From positions 1 to 27,052 of the forward strand of contig CAAGKO010000028.1 in assembly GCA_900770445.1 (NCBI GenBank): a DNA stretch of 27,052 nt. Direction: 5' to 3'. Shown piece by piece: positions 6,736 through 13,917 of this stretch. The stretch's first letter is position 1. Each line of letters begins with the position of its first letter. Both the position numbers and the translations under genes were made by a program. The notes under the pieces were generated by a model. It had not been told where the DNA came from. It did no database searches and saw only the letters and a list, made by a program, of their open reading frames with translations. This stretch comes from an uncultured Oribacterium sp. (GTDB lineage Bacteria; Bacillota; Clostridia; Lachnospirales; Lachnospiraceae).

Positions 6736-7503
6736 TTATGCCTTATTTTTCTCGTAAATCACGAGGAGTCCCTTCAGGAGCAGGTCCTCGTCGAGGATGA
6801 TGTCCTTTTTGCAGTGGGAGACGATTTTCTTTGCGAGGCCGCCGGTGGCGATGACCGTGGCCTTCTCGCCGAGCTCTTCCTCGACGCGGTCGATGATGCC
6901 GTCGAGGGCAGCTGCGCTGCTGTAGAGGACACCGCTCTTCATGCACTCGACGGTGTTCTTACCGATGACGTGCTTCGGTGCGTCGATGCTGATGCCGCTG
7001 AGCTGGGAGGCACGGGCGGTGAGGGCATCGAGGGAAACACGGACACCCGGCAGAATCATGCCGCCGATGTACTGCTTCTTACTGTTGACGACGGAAACCG
7101 TAGTCGCGGTGCCCATGTCAATCACGATGAACGGCACCGGGTACTCATTGAGGCCGGCGACGGCGTCAGCGACGAGATCGGCACCGAGCTGAGCAGGGTG
7201 ATCCATGAGGATATTGAGTCCGGTCTTCACGCCAGGCCCCAGTACCATGACTTCCTTCTTCAGAATCTTCTCCGCCGCGAGCTTCGCAGTGTTGGTGATC
7301 TGCGGCACAACCGAGGAGATGATACAGCCCTCGATGTCGCTCCCCTTGATGTGGTAGATGTCGAGGACGGTCTTCAGGTCGACGGCGTACTCAAGCTCGG
7401 TTTTCGTCCGAACCGTCGAGAGACGCTCGATGAAATAGGTCTTCTGATCATCGATGCAGCCGACCACGATGTTTGTATTTCCGATATCAATCGCTAAAAT
7501 CAT
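6736..7503 (-). CDS. coaX: Type III pantothenate kinase
   Basis: CoaX phosphorylates pantothenate with ATP, the first step of coenzyme A synthesis. It acts in the cytoplasm, requires a monovalent cation and resists CoA feedback. The 255-residue protein shows the ASKHA phosphate motif DIGNTNIVVG at residues 6-15, GADLVAD at 107-113 with the catalytic Asp109, and DMGTATT at 129-135. All are diagnostic of CoaX rather than the type I or II kinases. It starts at 7503 with GAGAG upstream. It is the last gene of the minus-strand series coaBC, S-component, coaX. About 100 bases separate it from the S-component gene, including a small CCCGGA/TCCGGG hairpin. Confidence 0.96.
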   Translation of the reverse strand: MILAIDIGNTNIVVGCIDDQKTYFIERLSTVRTKTELEYAVDLKTVLDIYHIKGSDIEGCIISSVVPQITNTAKLAAEKILKKEVMVLGPGVKTGLNILMDHPAQLGADLVADAVAGLNEYPVPFIVIDMGTATTVSVVNSKKQYIGGMILPGVRVSLDALTARASQLSGISIDAPKHVIGKNTVECMKSGVLYSSAAALDGIIDRVEEELGEKATVIATGGLAKKIVSHCKKDIILDEDLLLKGLLVIYEKNKA

Positions 7504-7603
7504 AATATTCTCTCAATGTTATTTTAGATGTAAATGGAAAAGAAGTCCCGGATGGCCGCATTTGACGACCCTCCGGGCCTCTTATCGCAGCACAGATGAA
7601 AAC

Positions 7604-8236
7604 TTACGCAGCTTCTGTGCTGATCTGTGCGGCGGTGATGAGGTGCGCTCTGGAGAGAGCCGCGCCGACCGCGCCGGTGAGGATGGTGGAAGATACCATC
7701 TCGCAGACCGCGTTGATGCCGACCATGAGGCAGCAGCCGATGATGACGTTATGGCCGCCCATCAGGTTCTGAACATACTCGGTGTTTCCGAACAGTCCGA
7801 CGAGTGCAGACATGAAGAAGAGGGTGTTCAGGAAGGCGGAGAAGAAGCCGGTGACGGCGCATGCCACATAGGTGTTGCTGACCTTCCGCATGCCACGGAA
7901 GATGTAGCCGAGGCAGATGCCGTCGAGGAGACGCGGGATGAAGCGCTGCACGAAGGCGAGGAACGGGTTAATGCTGAAGAGCATGACGCCCATCGCACTG
8001 GTTCCGCCGACGCCGATGCACTGCAGGAAGCTGGTGAGACCGAATACGCCACCGGCCACCGCGCCGCCGACGGGTCCGAGTACGATCGCACTGATCGCAA
8101 CCGGGATCACGTTAAACGAAATTGCGAGTGGGCCAATGTTTAAGTACCCGAGCGGTGTGTAGGACATCACCAGCAGGATAGCGATCATCAGGCCGAGTAA
8201 GGTGAGCTGTGCAGTAGTGAACTTGTTGTTTTTCAT
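7604..8236 (-). CDS. panT: ECF transporter S-component, probably for pantothenate (PanT type)
   Basis: The 210-residue, very hydrophobic protein has about six membrane segments and no ATPase domain. It shows the typical S-component body: TAQLTLLGLMIAILLV at the N-terminus, then a GPLAISFNVIPVAISAIVLG stretch and GGVFGLTSFLQC. S-components capture a vitamin and dock to a shared ECF module (EcfT, EcfA, EcfA'), which is not in this window. Its place between coaBC and coaX makes pantothenate the likely substrate. That assignment is from context. The ATG at 8236 was chosen over an upstream frame start at 8341 because AGGAGGA lies 7 bases upstream. The spacing to coaBC is large (290 bases), so it may have its own promoter. 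Confidence 0.8.
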   Translation of the reverse strand: MKNNKFTTAQLTLLGLMIAILLVMSYTPLGYLNIGPLAISFNVIPVAISAIVLGPVGGAVAGGVFGLTSFLQCIGVGGTSAMGVMLFSINPFLAFVQRFIPRLLDGICLGYIFRGMRKVSNTYVACAVTGFFSAFLNTLFFMSALVGLFGNTEYVQNLMGGHNVIIGCCLMVGINAVCEMVSSTILTGAVGAALSRAHLITAAQISTEAA

Positions 8237-8345
8237 TTTTGTTTCCTCCTTGTTACCGTTCCGTTTCAGATGCGATGAAGATCGATCGTACACGGATACA
8301 ATACGGTGATGGAAAGCGGAGCGTTTTCCGGTCCGCTTCACATAG

Positions 8346-8544
8346 TGGTGCCGGAAATCCGGCGATGTGCGTTGTCTTCAGCATCGCACGATGCGAGTGC
8401 TGAAGAGGTGCCGGCATCATGACGATGTGTCGGCGGTTTACATTGCCTTCAGTTACATGAAAGAGAGCACTCTGATGAGGTACCGGCACGGTGATGATGT
8501 GTCCGGTCGTCAGCATTGCCCGCGGCTTAGCGTGTAAGCTGAAG
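8346..8544. repeat. Three imperfect direct repeats between coaBC and the S-component gene
   Basis: Units begin at 8346, 8406 and 8478 with GGTGCCGG or GGTACCGG, then GATGTG about 15 bases later and TCAG-like words near their middle. They run 60-72 bases each. The third unit extends into the last codons of coaBC (which ends at 8527). Unit 1 holds small hairpins. Similar CACCGGACGCCGG words occur in the leader at 9960-10100, so this may be a wider family of intergenic repeats. Confidence 0.5.
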
Positions 8545-9720
8545 GATTTTATCCAGGATCGCCATGGCTGCATCCTCCTTGCGCATAAGCGGGAGTGATA
8601 CGTCCGAATCCTGTGTAATCAGAGTCAGGACATTGGTGTCACCCTGGAAGCCGGCGCCGCTTACCTTCAGGTTGTTGGCGGCGATCATGTCCAGGTGCTT
8701 CTTCTCAAGCTTGGCTCTGGAATTACTGATCATATTTTCTGTTTCCATCGAGAATCCGCAGAGGAACTGCCCCGGGTGCTTATGCTCGCCGAGGTACTTC
8801 AGGATGTCGTCGGTTCGCTCGAGCGGGATGGAAAGCTGATCATCTTTTTTCTTTAATTTGTGATCAGCGACGGTCGTCGGGCGGTAATCCGCGACGGCGG
8901 CAGCCTTGATGATGATGTCCTGCTGATCGCTCACGGAGGTCACGGCCTCAAACATGTCGCGTGCGGTCGTGATCGGAACGAAGTGCACGAAGTGTGGCGG
9001 CTCGATCGCGGTCGGTCCACTGACGAGTGTGACCTCCGCTCCTCGAAGCATGGCCATCTTCGCGATGGCATAGCCCATCTTGCCGGAGGAGTGATTCGTG
9101 AGATAGCGCACCGGATCCAGGGCCTCCTGGGTCGGGCCGGCGGTGACGAGCACCTTCTTTCCGGCGAGGTCCTTCGCACAGGCGACTTCCCGAAGGATGT
9201 ACTCGAGAAGCTCCGCTGGCTCCGGCATCTTACCGGCACCGGTGTCGCCACAGGCGAGGTAGCCGCTGGCCGGGGTGATCACTTCATAGCCGAAGGACTG
9301 AAGCTTTCGAAGGTTGTCCTGCACGATCGGATTCTCGTACATGGCGGTGTTCATCGCCGGTGAGATGATCTTGTGGCAGCGACAGGCCATGACCGTGGTG
9401 GTGAGCATATCATCCGCGAGGCCATGTGCGATCTTGCCGATGACATCAGCACTCGCCGGGGCGATCATCACGACGTCTGCCTTCTTCGCGATGGAGACGT
9501 GCTCGACCTGAAACTGGAAATTCCGGTCGAAGGTGTCGACCAAGCACTTGTTTCCGGTCAGGGTCTCGAAGGTGATCGGGTTAATGAAATTCGTGGCGTT
9601 CTCCGTCATCAGCACATGCACGTCGGCATGAAGCTTGTGAAGCGCGCTCGCGAGATAGGCGATTTTATAGGCAGCGATACTTCCCGTTACGCCGAGAAGC
9701 ACAGTCTTTCCCTGCAGCAT
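8527..9720 (-). CDS. coaBC: Bifunctional phosphopantothenoylcysteine decarboxylase / phosphopantothenate-cysteine ligase
   Basis: CoaBC makes 4'-phosphopantetheine from phosphopantothenate and cysteine (CTP-dependent ligation, then FMN-dependent decarboxylation). The 397-residue length is normal. The N-terminal CoaC half has GSIAAYK at 13-19, His74 in VEHVSIAKKADV, PAMN at 121-124 with Asn124, and Cys157 in the clamp ACGDTGAGKMPEP. These match His75, Asn125 and Cys158 of E. coli. The CoaB half starts near residue 187 with AGPTQEALDPVRYLTNHSSG and holds AAVADYRP and KLKKKDD with the catalytic Lys. AGGAGG lies before the ATG at 9720, and an extended -10 (TGATATAAT) is about 45 bases upstream. 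Together with the next two minus-strand genes it forms a CoA supply cluster. Confidence 0.97.
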   Translation of the reverse strand: MLQGKTVLLGVTGSIAAYKIAYLASALHKLHADVHVLMTENATNFINPITFETLTGNKCLVDTFDRNFQFQVEHVSIAKKADVVMIAPASADVIGKIAHGLADDMLTTTVMACRCHKIISPAMNTAMYENPIVQDNLRKLQSFGYEVITPASGYLACGDTGAGKMPEPAELLEYILREVACAKDLAGKKVLVTAGPTQEALDPVRYLTNHSSGKMGYAIAKMAMLRGAEVTLVSGPTAIEPPHFVHFVPITTARDMFEAVTSVSDQQDIIIKAAAVADYRPTTVADHKLKKKDDQLSIPLERTDDILKYLGEHKHPGQFLCGFSMETENMISNSRAKLEKKHLDMIAANNLKVSGAGFQGDTNVLTLITQDSDVSLPLMRKEDAAMAILDKILQLTR

Positions 9721-9763
9721 GATGTTCCTCCTGTCCGGTCGTGATGGACTGTTTTGCGGTTTG

Positions 9764-9772
9764 ATTATATCA
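9764..9772 (-). promoter_or_regulatory. Extended -10 promoter of coaBC
   Basis: On the minus strand the sequence reads TGATATAAT, a TGn-extended perfect -10, about 44 bases upstream of the coaBC start. No good -35 is visible, which is tolerated for extended -10 promoters. Confidence 0.55.
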
Positions 9773-9877
9773 TAGATTTTACAGAGTCACTGATTTTTTT
9801 CGGATACGTAGAATCCTCATTCACCACGATCACGGAGTGGTAGCCCGTCTTCAAGGAATACGAAATATTTCCAAAAA

Positions 9878-9893
9878 GTTAGTTGACACTAAC
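9878..9893 (+). promoter_or_regulatory. Palindromic operator 1, over the -35
   Basis: GTTAG, 6 bases, CTAAC. The 6-base centre is exactly the -35 hexamer TTGACA, so binding would block RNA polymerase. The half-site resembles those of DtxR/IdeR-type metal repressors (GGTTAG/CTAACC), but the spacing is wider than in the classic iron box. Confidence 0.65.
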
Positions 9894-9911
9894 GTCCACA
9901 TGTAGTAATAT
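9883..9911 (+). promoter_or_regulatory. Sigma-A-like promoter of the DUF3793 gene
   Basis: TTGACA (9883-9888), a 17-base spacer and TAATAT (9906-9911): a near-consensus promoter. Start of transcription is expected near 9918, giving a leader of about 220 bases. Confidence 0.8.
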
Positions 9912-9919
9912 ACAGCCAT

Positions 9920-9937
9920 GGTTAGCAACGACTAACC
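9920..9937 (+). promoter_or_regulatory. Palindromic operator 2, at the transcription start
   Basis: GGTTAG, 6 bases, CTAACC, the same architecture as operator 1. The centres are 43 bases apart, about four helical turns, so two dimers would sit on the same face of the DNA. Confidence 0.65.
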
Positions 9938-10139
9938 GGCACAACGACAGAATCTGTTTGAAGCGGTATCGGGTGACTTGATTCAAGCACCAGACATCCG
10001 GTACCGATCTTCAGGCCGGAGAGTTCGGACGCCGGACGCCGGATGCTGATGTACGTCGTGAGATGACAGGCACCGGACGCCGGGCATCAGATGCCAGACA
10101 TCAGGTACTGGATACAGAAGAACGAAGAGAGGAGATCAT

Positions 10140-10700
10140 ATGCCGGAACAGCTTTTAATCGAGAACTGCTCACCGACGCTGGCGGGGATGAAGCCGTCGA
10201 ATCTGATCAGTCTTCCGTATCCGGATCTCATGCAGGCGCGGGCGGACATCCGGGAGATGAACCGGATTTTCGTGCAGAAGGGCCTCCGGGCGGTGCCGAT
10301 GAACTACCGGAAGGGACGGGTGCTGCTGTACCTGTACCGGCCGGAGCATCTGCGGCATGTACTGCAGCAGGAACGGGTGCGTGCCTTCCTGATGGGCTTC
10401 GGCTATGACTGTGACGACATGGCGCGCTGCATCGCGAAGCTCAGCCGTCGGATCCGCGCCCGGAAATCGTCAGACGAGTTTCCGCATGAGATCGGCATCT
10501 TCCTCGGCTATCCGCTCGAGGATGTCGAGGGCTTCATCAACCATAAGGAAGAGGGCTGCAAGACGGTCGGCACCTGGAAGGTGTACGGCGATGTCGAGCA
10601 GGCGGAGGCATCCTTCCGCAGGTTCCGGCGCTGCACCAGGATCTACCAGCGTGCATGGGCGCAGGGGCGGACCCTCGAGGAGCTCACCGTCGCGAGCTGA
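10140..10700 (+). CDS. DUF3793 family protein
   Basis: The 186-residue soluble protein carries the family landmarks: ENCSPTLAGMKPSNL near the N-terminus, GRVLLYLYRPEHL in the middle, FPHEIGIFLGYPLEDVEGF, and GTWKVYGD followed by CTRIY. The biochemical function is unknown. Members are widespread in clostridia and often lie near flavodoxins and iron uptake genes, which fits the flavodoxin 285 bases downstream and the metal-repressor-like operators upstream. GAGGAG lies 7 bases before the ATG at 10140. The gap to the flavodoxin gene has no clear terminator, so cotranscription is possible but not shown. Confidence 0.85.
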   Translation: MPEQLLIENCSPTLAGMKPSNLISLPYPDLMQARADIREMNRIFVQKGLRAVPMNYRKGRVLLYLYRPEHLRHVLQQERVRAFLMGFGYDCDDMARCIAKLSRRIRARKSSDEFPHEIGIFLGYPLEDVEGFINHKEEGCKTVGTWKVYGDVEQAEASFRRFRRCTRIYQRAWAQGRTLEELTVAS

Positions 10701-10985
10701 TACACCACGACGCGGTGAATGCAGGGGACGGAGCGCACATACCTGCGCGGGCAGCACCACCTTACGGTGCCGATGTGAAAGGCGAAGCGATGATCCCACG
10801 CCGGAAGCATTGAGTGAATACGACCAAATCGATCGCTGACCATAAGCGGCGACTGTTTGGATATATAAAAAGGATGGATTTCGGATAGGCTTCGGATTTC
10901 TGCCGGAGCGACCGACTCGCCCTCGGGCGTCGAAGCATGAAATGAGAGCGTGTCTGAAATTTTTCTAAAGATGAGAGGAGGAATA

Positions 10986-11405
10986 ATGAGCAAAGTTGCG
11001 GTTGTTTTCTGGTCCGGGACCGGTAATACCGAGCAGATGGCGAAGGCTGTTGCGGAAGGCGTACAGGAAGCCGGTGCAGAGGTAAAGGTACTGGGACCAT
11101 CCGAATTCTCTGCAGGAGACGTGGCGTCCTATGATGCGATCGCCTTCGGCTGCCCGGCGATGGGCGCAGAGGTTCTGGAGGAGGACGAGTTCGAGCCGAT
11201 GTTTACAGCGGTCGAGGGCTCACTGTCCGGAAAGAAAATCGGTCTCTTCGGCTCCTGGGGCTGGGGAGATGGTGCATGGATGGAGGAGTGGAAGAGCCGT
11301 TGCGACACAGACGGCGCGGATGTGATCTCCACCGTGATCTGTCAGGATGCCCCGGACGAGGCAGCGCTGGCAGAGTGCAAGGCGCTGGGAACAGCTCTTG
11401 CATAA
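10986..11405 (+). CDS. Flavodoxin
   Basis: This is a 139-residue short-chain flavodoxin, an FMN electron carrier that can replace ferredoxin when iron is short. The FMN phosphate loop is SGTGNTE at residues 10-16. The isoalloxazine loops are in FGCPAMGAEVLEE and GSWGWGDGAWMEEW. The ATG at 10986 follows GAGAGGAGG closely; an upstream in-frame ATG at 10950 lacks one. It lies downstream of DUF3793. If both belong to the operator-controlled promoter at 9883, this would be an iron-limitation response. That is inference. A terminator lies about 190 bases downstream. Confidence 0.95.
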   Translation: MSKVAVVFWSGTGNTEQMAKAVAEGVQEAGAEVKVLGPSEFSAGDVASYDAIAFGCPAMGAEVLEEDEFEPMFTAVEGSLSGKKIGLFGSWGWGDGAWMEEWKSRCDTDGADVISTVICQDAPDEAALAECKALGTALA

Positions 11406-11596
11406 GGAATATTTCTGCAGGAATGCGAAGCGGGCGCACGTGTGCGATCGAACAGATCCTGCGTAAGTGACACAGTAGTTATACGTACAAGATTCAAACT
11501 CTGATTTACATATGGTGACGGGGAACTCCTGAACCACGCGCACCATACTTCCTGAAAAGGAATTCTATTACCTAAGATAAAATTCATACTCCATGT

Positions 11597-11635
11597 AAAA
11601 CCGTCGTATGTGATGATGCATACGGCGGTTTTCTA
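11597..11635 (+). terminator. Intrinsic terminator downstream of the flavodoxin gene
   Basis: A 14-bp stem (AAAACCGTCGTATG at 11597-11610 with CATACGGCGGTTTT at 11619-11632, one wobble pair) with an 8-base loop and a T-run in its 3' arm. It also works partly in reverse. Confidence 0.85.
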
Positions 11636-11725
11636 GTTCCGTGGAACTGCGCCGGGCATCCTGCGCCCCTCTGCCTGGAATGCTGGAGTTATATCACATA
11701 TCCGGAAACGGAATAAAAGACGTGG

Positions 11726-11754
11726 TTGACATGTCTTTTACATCGTCGTATGAT
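11726..11754 (+). promoter_or_regulatory. Consensus sigma-A promoter without an assigned gene
   Basis: TTGACA (11726-11731), a 17-base spacer, TATGAT (11749-11754). AAAAGAC/GTCTTTT palindromes lie over the -35 (11715-11739) and just after the expected start (11770-11795). The first clear terminator downstream is at 11937. Confidence 0.75.
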
Positions 11755-11899
11755 ATTGCCCATGAGAGAAAAAGACGCAGGCTTAAGAGTCTTTTAATTA
11801 CGGCCTCAAATATGGGACACGGGGATATGAGATTTTTTAACGATCTTCCATAAAGTGGAGGAATGACAAGGAAAATCAACTATCCGGCGATGGAAAAGC

Positions 11900-11928
11900 T
11901 TGACTTTTACACGTTGCAGTGCTAACAT
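11900..11928 (+). promoter_or_regulatory. Sigma-A-like promoter upstream of the C26 hydrolase gene
   Basis: TTGACT (11900-11905), a 17-base spacer and TAACAT (11923-11928). Transcription would start near 11935, directly at the base of the terminator hairpin. Transcripts reaching the hydrolase gene must therefore escape it. Confidence 0.65.
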
Positions 11929-11936
11929 ACGAGCCA

Positions 11937-11985
11937 AGACAAAGAGGCCTGCGTCCGAAAGAATTCAGACCTCTTTGTCTTTTTA
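11937..11985 (+). terminator. Terminator or attenuator in the C26 hydrolase leader
   Basis: AGACAAAGAGG (11937-11947) pairs with CCTCTTTGTCT (11970-11980), extended by three pairs beyond one mismatch, followed by a T-run. It lies between the 11900 promoter and the gene start at 12039. Confidence 0.8.
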
Positions 11986-12038
11986 CTTTACCGGACCGAT
12001 GTGTCGGTAACGGAGACAGAGAGTGGAGGCATAAAGTT

Positions 12039-12746
12039 ATGAAGAAAATAATCGGGTTGATCCCGCTGTATGATGACGCGAAGGAAAGCTACTGGATGGT
12101 TCCGGGTTACATGAAGGCCCTCGAGGCCTGCGGTGCACTTCCGATCATGCTTCCGCTGACGATCGATCGGGCGGAGATGGATGCCTGTTTTTCGCTCTGT
12201 GATGGCATCCTGATGACGGGTGGTCACGATGTGGATCCCAGCGTCTACCATGAGGAAGCGAAAGCGAGCTGTGGCGTCCGCTGCAGTCGCCGCGATCAGA
12301 TGGAAACATATATCTTCAATCGCTGCTACCGGGAGGATAAGCCGGTGCTCGGCGTCTGTCGAGGCATCCAGCTGATGAACGCCCTCCTCGGCGGTACGCT
12401 TTATCAGGACCTGCCGACGGAGCATCCGTCCAGTGTGGAGCACCGCATGAACCCGCCGTATGATCGGCCGATTCACACAGTCGACGTGAAGAAGGGCACC
12501 CTGCTCGCCGACATCATCGGCCCGGGCCCCTATGCGGTAAACAGCTATCACCATCAGGCGGTGAAGCAGCTCGCCCCGGAGGCTGTCGCGATGGCGTACT
12601 CGGAGGACGGACTGGTGGAAGCGCTGAACGTGCCGAATCATCGATTCATCGTCGGCGTGCAGTGGCATCCGGAATACGTCTACATGACGGATCCGAAATC
12701 GCGAAAGCTCGTACAGGCCTTCGTCGATGCGTGCCGAAAACCTTAA
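12039..12746 (+). CDS. Peptidase C26 / gamma-glutamyl-GABA hydrolase-like amidotransferase
   Basis: The 235-residue class I glutamine amidotransferase fold is related to PuuD, which cleaves gamma-glutamyl bonds such as gamma-glutamyl-GABA. The nucleophile is Cys107 in GVCRGIQLMNALLGG, and the dyad is His210 and Glu212 in VQWHPEY. TGGHDVDPSVY near residues 60-70 is a family landmark. The protein is cytoplasmic. GGAGG lies 9 bases before the ATG at 12039; an upstream frame start at 11919 lies inside the terminator region and was rejected. It sits just upstream of a polar amino acid importer, so it may release glutamate or process gamma-glutamyl peptides. The true substrate is unknown. Confidence 0.87.
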   Translation: MKKIIGLIPLYDDAKESYWMVPGYMKALEACGALPIMLPLTIDRAEMDACFSLCDGILMTGGHDVDPSVYHEEAKASCGVRCSRRDQMETYIFNRCYREDKPVLGVCRGIQLMNALLGGTLYQDLPTEHPSSVEHRMNPPYDRPIHTVDVKKGTLLADIIGPGPYAVNSYHHQAVKQLAPEAVAMAYSEDGLVEALNVPNHRFIVGVQWHPEYVYMTDPKSRKLVQAFVDACRKP

Positions 12747-12829
12747 CAAATAAGTTTCTACCGGCGAGCGCCGTTAGGATAAATCTCGTGAAGCGAGGCT
12801 TCACAGCAGAAAGATGAGAGGAGAAAATT

Positions 12830-13669
12830 ATGAAAAAGAGCGCACTTGTAATGGCAGTAACGATGGCAGTACTTGGACTCACCGCTTGTGGAGGCTCCGA
12901 TACCGCAGCGACGACCGCAGCCGCAACCACAGCAGCCGCCGCTGATACCACCGCCGCAGCCGCAGAGACCACGGCTGCCGCCGCTGACAGCGATAAGGTA
13001 TGGCAGATCGTAACCGATACCGCATTTAAGCCATTTGAGTACACCGATGACAGCGGAAAGCTCGTCGGTATCGACGTGGATATCGTCGCAGCCATCGCCG
13101 AGGATCAGGGCTTCAAGTATGAGATCAAGTCCATCGGCTGGGATGCTTCCATCGCCGCATGTCAGGCAGGTCAGGCAGATGGTATGATCGCCGGTGCGTC
13201 CATCACCGATGAGCGCAAGTCTTCCGGATGGATTTTCTCGGATGGATATTATGATGCAAACCAGAGCATGGCCGTTGCGGAGAACTCCGACATCACCGGC
13301 TTCGATGGCTTAAAGGGTAAGAGCGTCGCTGTCAAGACCGCATCCATGAGTGCAGATTATGCAGAGAGTCTCAAGGATCAGTATGGCTTCGAGATCACCT
13401 ACTTTGAGGATTCACCGACCATGTACCAGGCTGTCGTCGGCGGTCAGGTTGCAGCCTGCTTCGATGATACGCCGATCATGGCGTCCAACATCAAGGATAC
13501 CGGCCTCGGCATGAAGATCGTCGATGGTACCGGCAACGATCCTGCAGAGTATGGTTTCGCCATCTTCGATTCCAGCAAGCAGGAGCTCGTCGATATGTTT
13601 AACGCAGGTCTCAAGGACATCAAGGCAAACGGCAAGTACGATGAGATCATCGCTACATATCTCGGCTGA
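12830..13669 (+). CDS. Amino acid ABC transporter substrate-binding lipoprotein
   Basis: The 279-residue lipoprotein has a signal peptide ending in the lipobox L17-T-A-C20, so it is anchored outside the membrane. An Ala/Thr-rich flexible linker spans about residues 21-53. A family 3 solute-binding domain follows (FKPFEYTDDSGKLVGIDVDI near the start, DGMIAGASITDERK in the middle). This family binds polar amino acids such as glutamine, cystine, histidine or arginine; the exact ligand cannot be read. GAGAGGAG precedes the ATG. Permease and ATPase genes follow. The 248-base gap to the permease gene contains a hairpin at 13815-13834, which could stabilise a separate binding-protein transcript. Confidence 0.92.
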   Translation: MKKSALVMAVTMAVLGLTACGGSDTAATTAAATTAAAADTTAAAAETTAAAADSDKVWQIVTDTAFKPFEYTDDSGKLVGIDVDIVAAIAEDQGFKYEIKSIGWDASIAACQAGQADGMIAGASITDERKSSGWIFSDGYYDANQSMAVAENSDITGFDGLKGKSVAVKTASMSADYAESLKDQYGFEITYFEDSPTMYQAVVGGQVAACFDDTPIMASNIKDTGLGMKIVDGTGNDPAEYGFAIFDSSKQELVDMFNAGLKDIKANGKYDEIIATYLG

Positions 13670-13814
13670 TTCGGGCATGTCGTCTGATCGATGATACGAT
13701 GGGATCCGAGCAGGAGCCCGCCGGATGACTCGATCATATGAATCAATAAAGTAAAATACAGAATATCGTCGCAGAACATCAGCCTGATCCCTACAGACTG
13801 GTGTGCTGCGGCGT

Positions 13815-13834
13815 ATTTCCATGAAGATGGAAAT
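13815..13834 (+). other. Hairpin between binding-protein and permease genes
   Basis: A perfect 8-bp stem (ATTTCCAT/ATGGAAAT) with a GAAG loop lies in the 248-base gap. There is no T-run, so it is more likely a processing or stability element than a terminator. Confidence 0.45.
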
Positions 13835-13917
13835 GGAACGGTTGGTGACATCCGAAGATCTACATTGGTTTGGACGGTGCGGATAAGCGGATGCAGATTA
13901 TAGAAGGGTGAGACACT

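Larger units (their letters stand above)
9773..10139. other. Divergent intergenic region and long leader of the DUF3793 gene
   Basis: Between the coaBC promoter and the DUF3793 gene lie a sigma-A-like promoter with two palindromes (separate entries) and about 220 bases of leader. The leader is rich in repeated words such as ACCAGACATCCGGTACC, GACGCCGGACGCCGG and CCAGACATCAGGTACTGG. I see no open frame with a ribosome binding site in it. Confidence 0.6.
11761..11985 (+). ncRNA. Candidate small RNA (about 225 nt)
   Basis: A transcript from the 11726 promoter would start near 11761 and end at the terminator 11937-11985. It contains no convincing coding frame and no known RNA family that I recognise. 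The call rests only on the promoter-terminator layout. It could instead be the leader of the hydrolase gene at 12039. Confidence 0.35.
11406..12038. other. Intergenic region with promoters and terminators but no supported protein gene
   Basis: This 633-base gap holds a terminator (11597), a consensus promoter (11726) flanked by two similar palindromes, a second promoter (11900) and another terminator (11937). Open frames here (for example 11641-11853) lack ribosome binding sites. A 20-codon frame from 11863 has GGAGG only one base before its ATG, too close to work well. The layout suggests one or two small RNAs or an attenuated leader. Confidence 0.6.

Noticed and set aside
11863..11925. 20-codon leader peptide
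   Set aside because: GGAGG is only one base from the ATG, too close for normal initiation. The stop overlaps the next promoter's -10.
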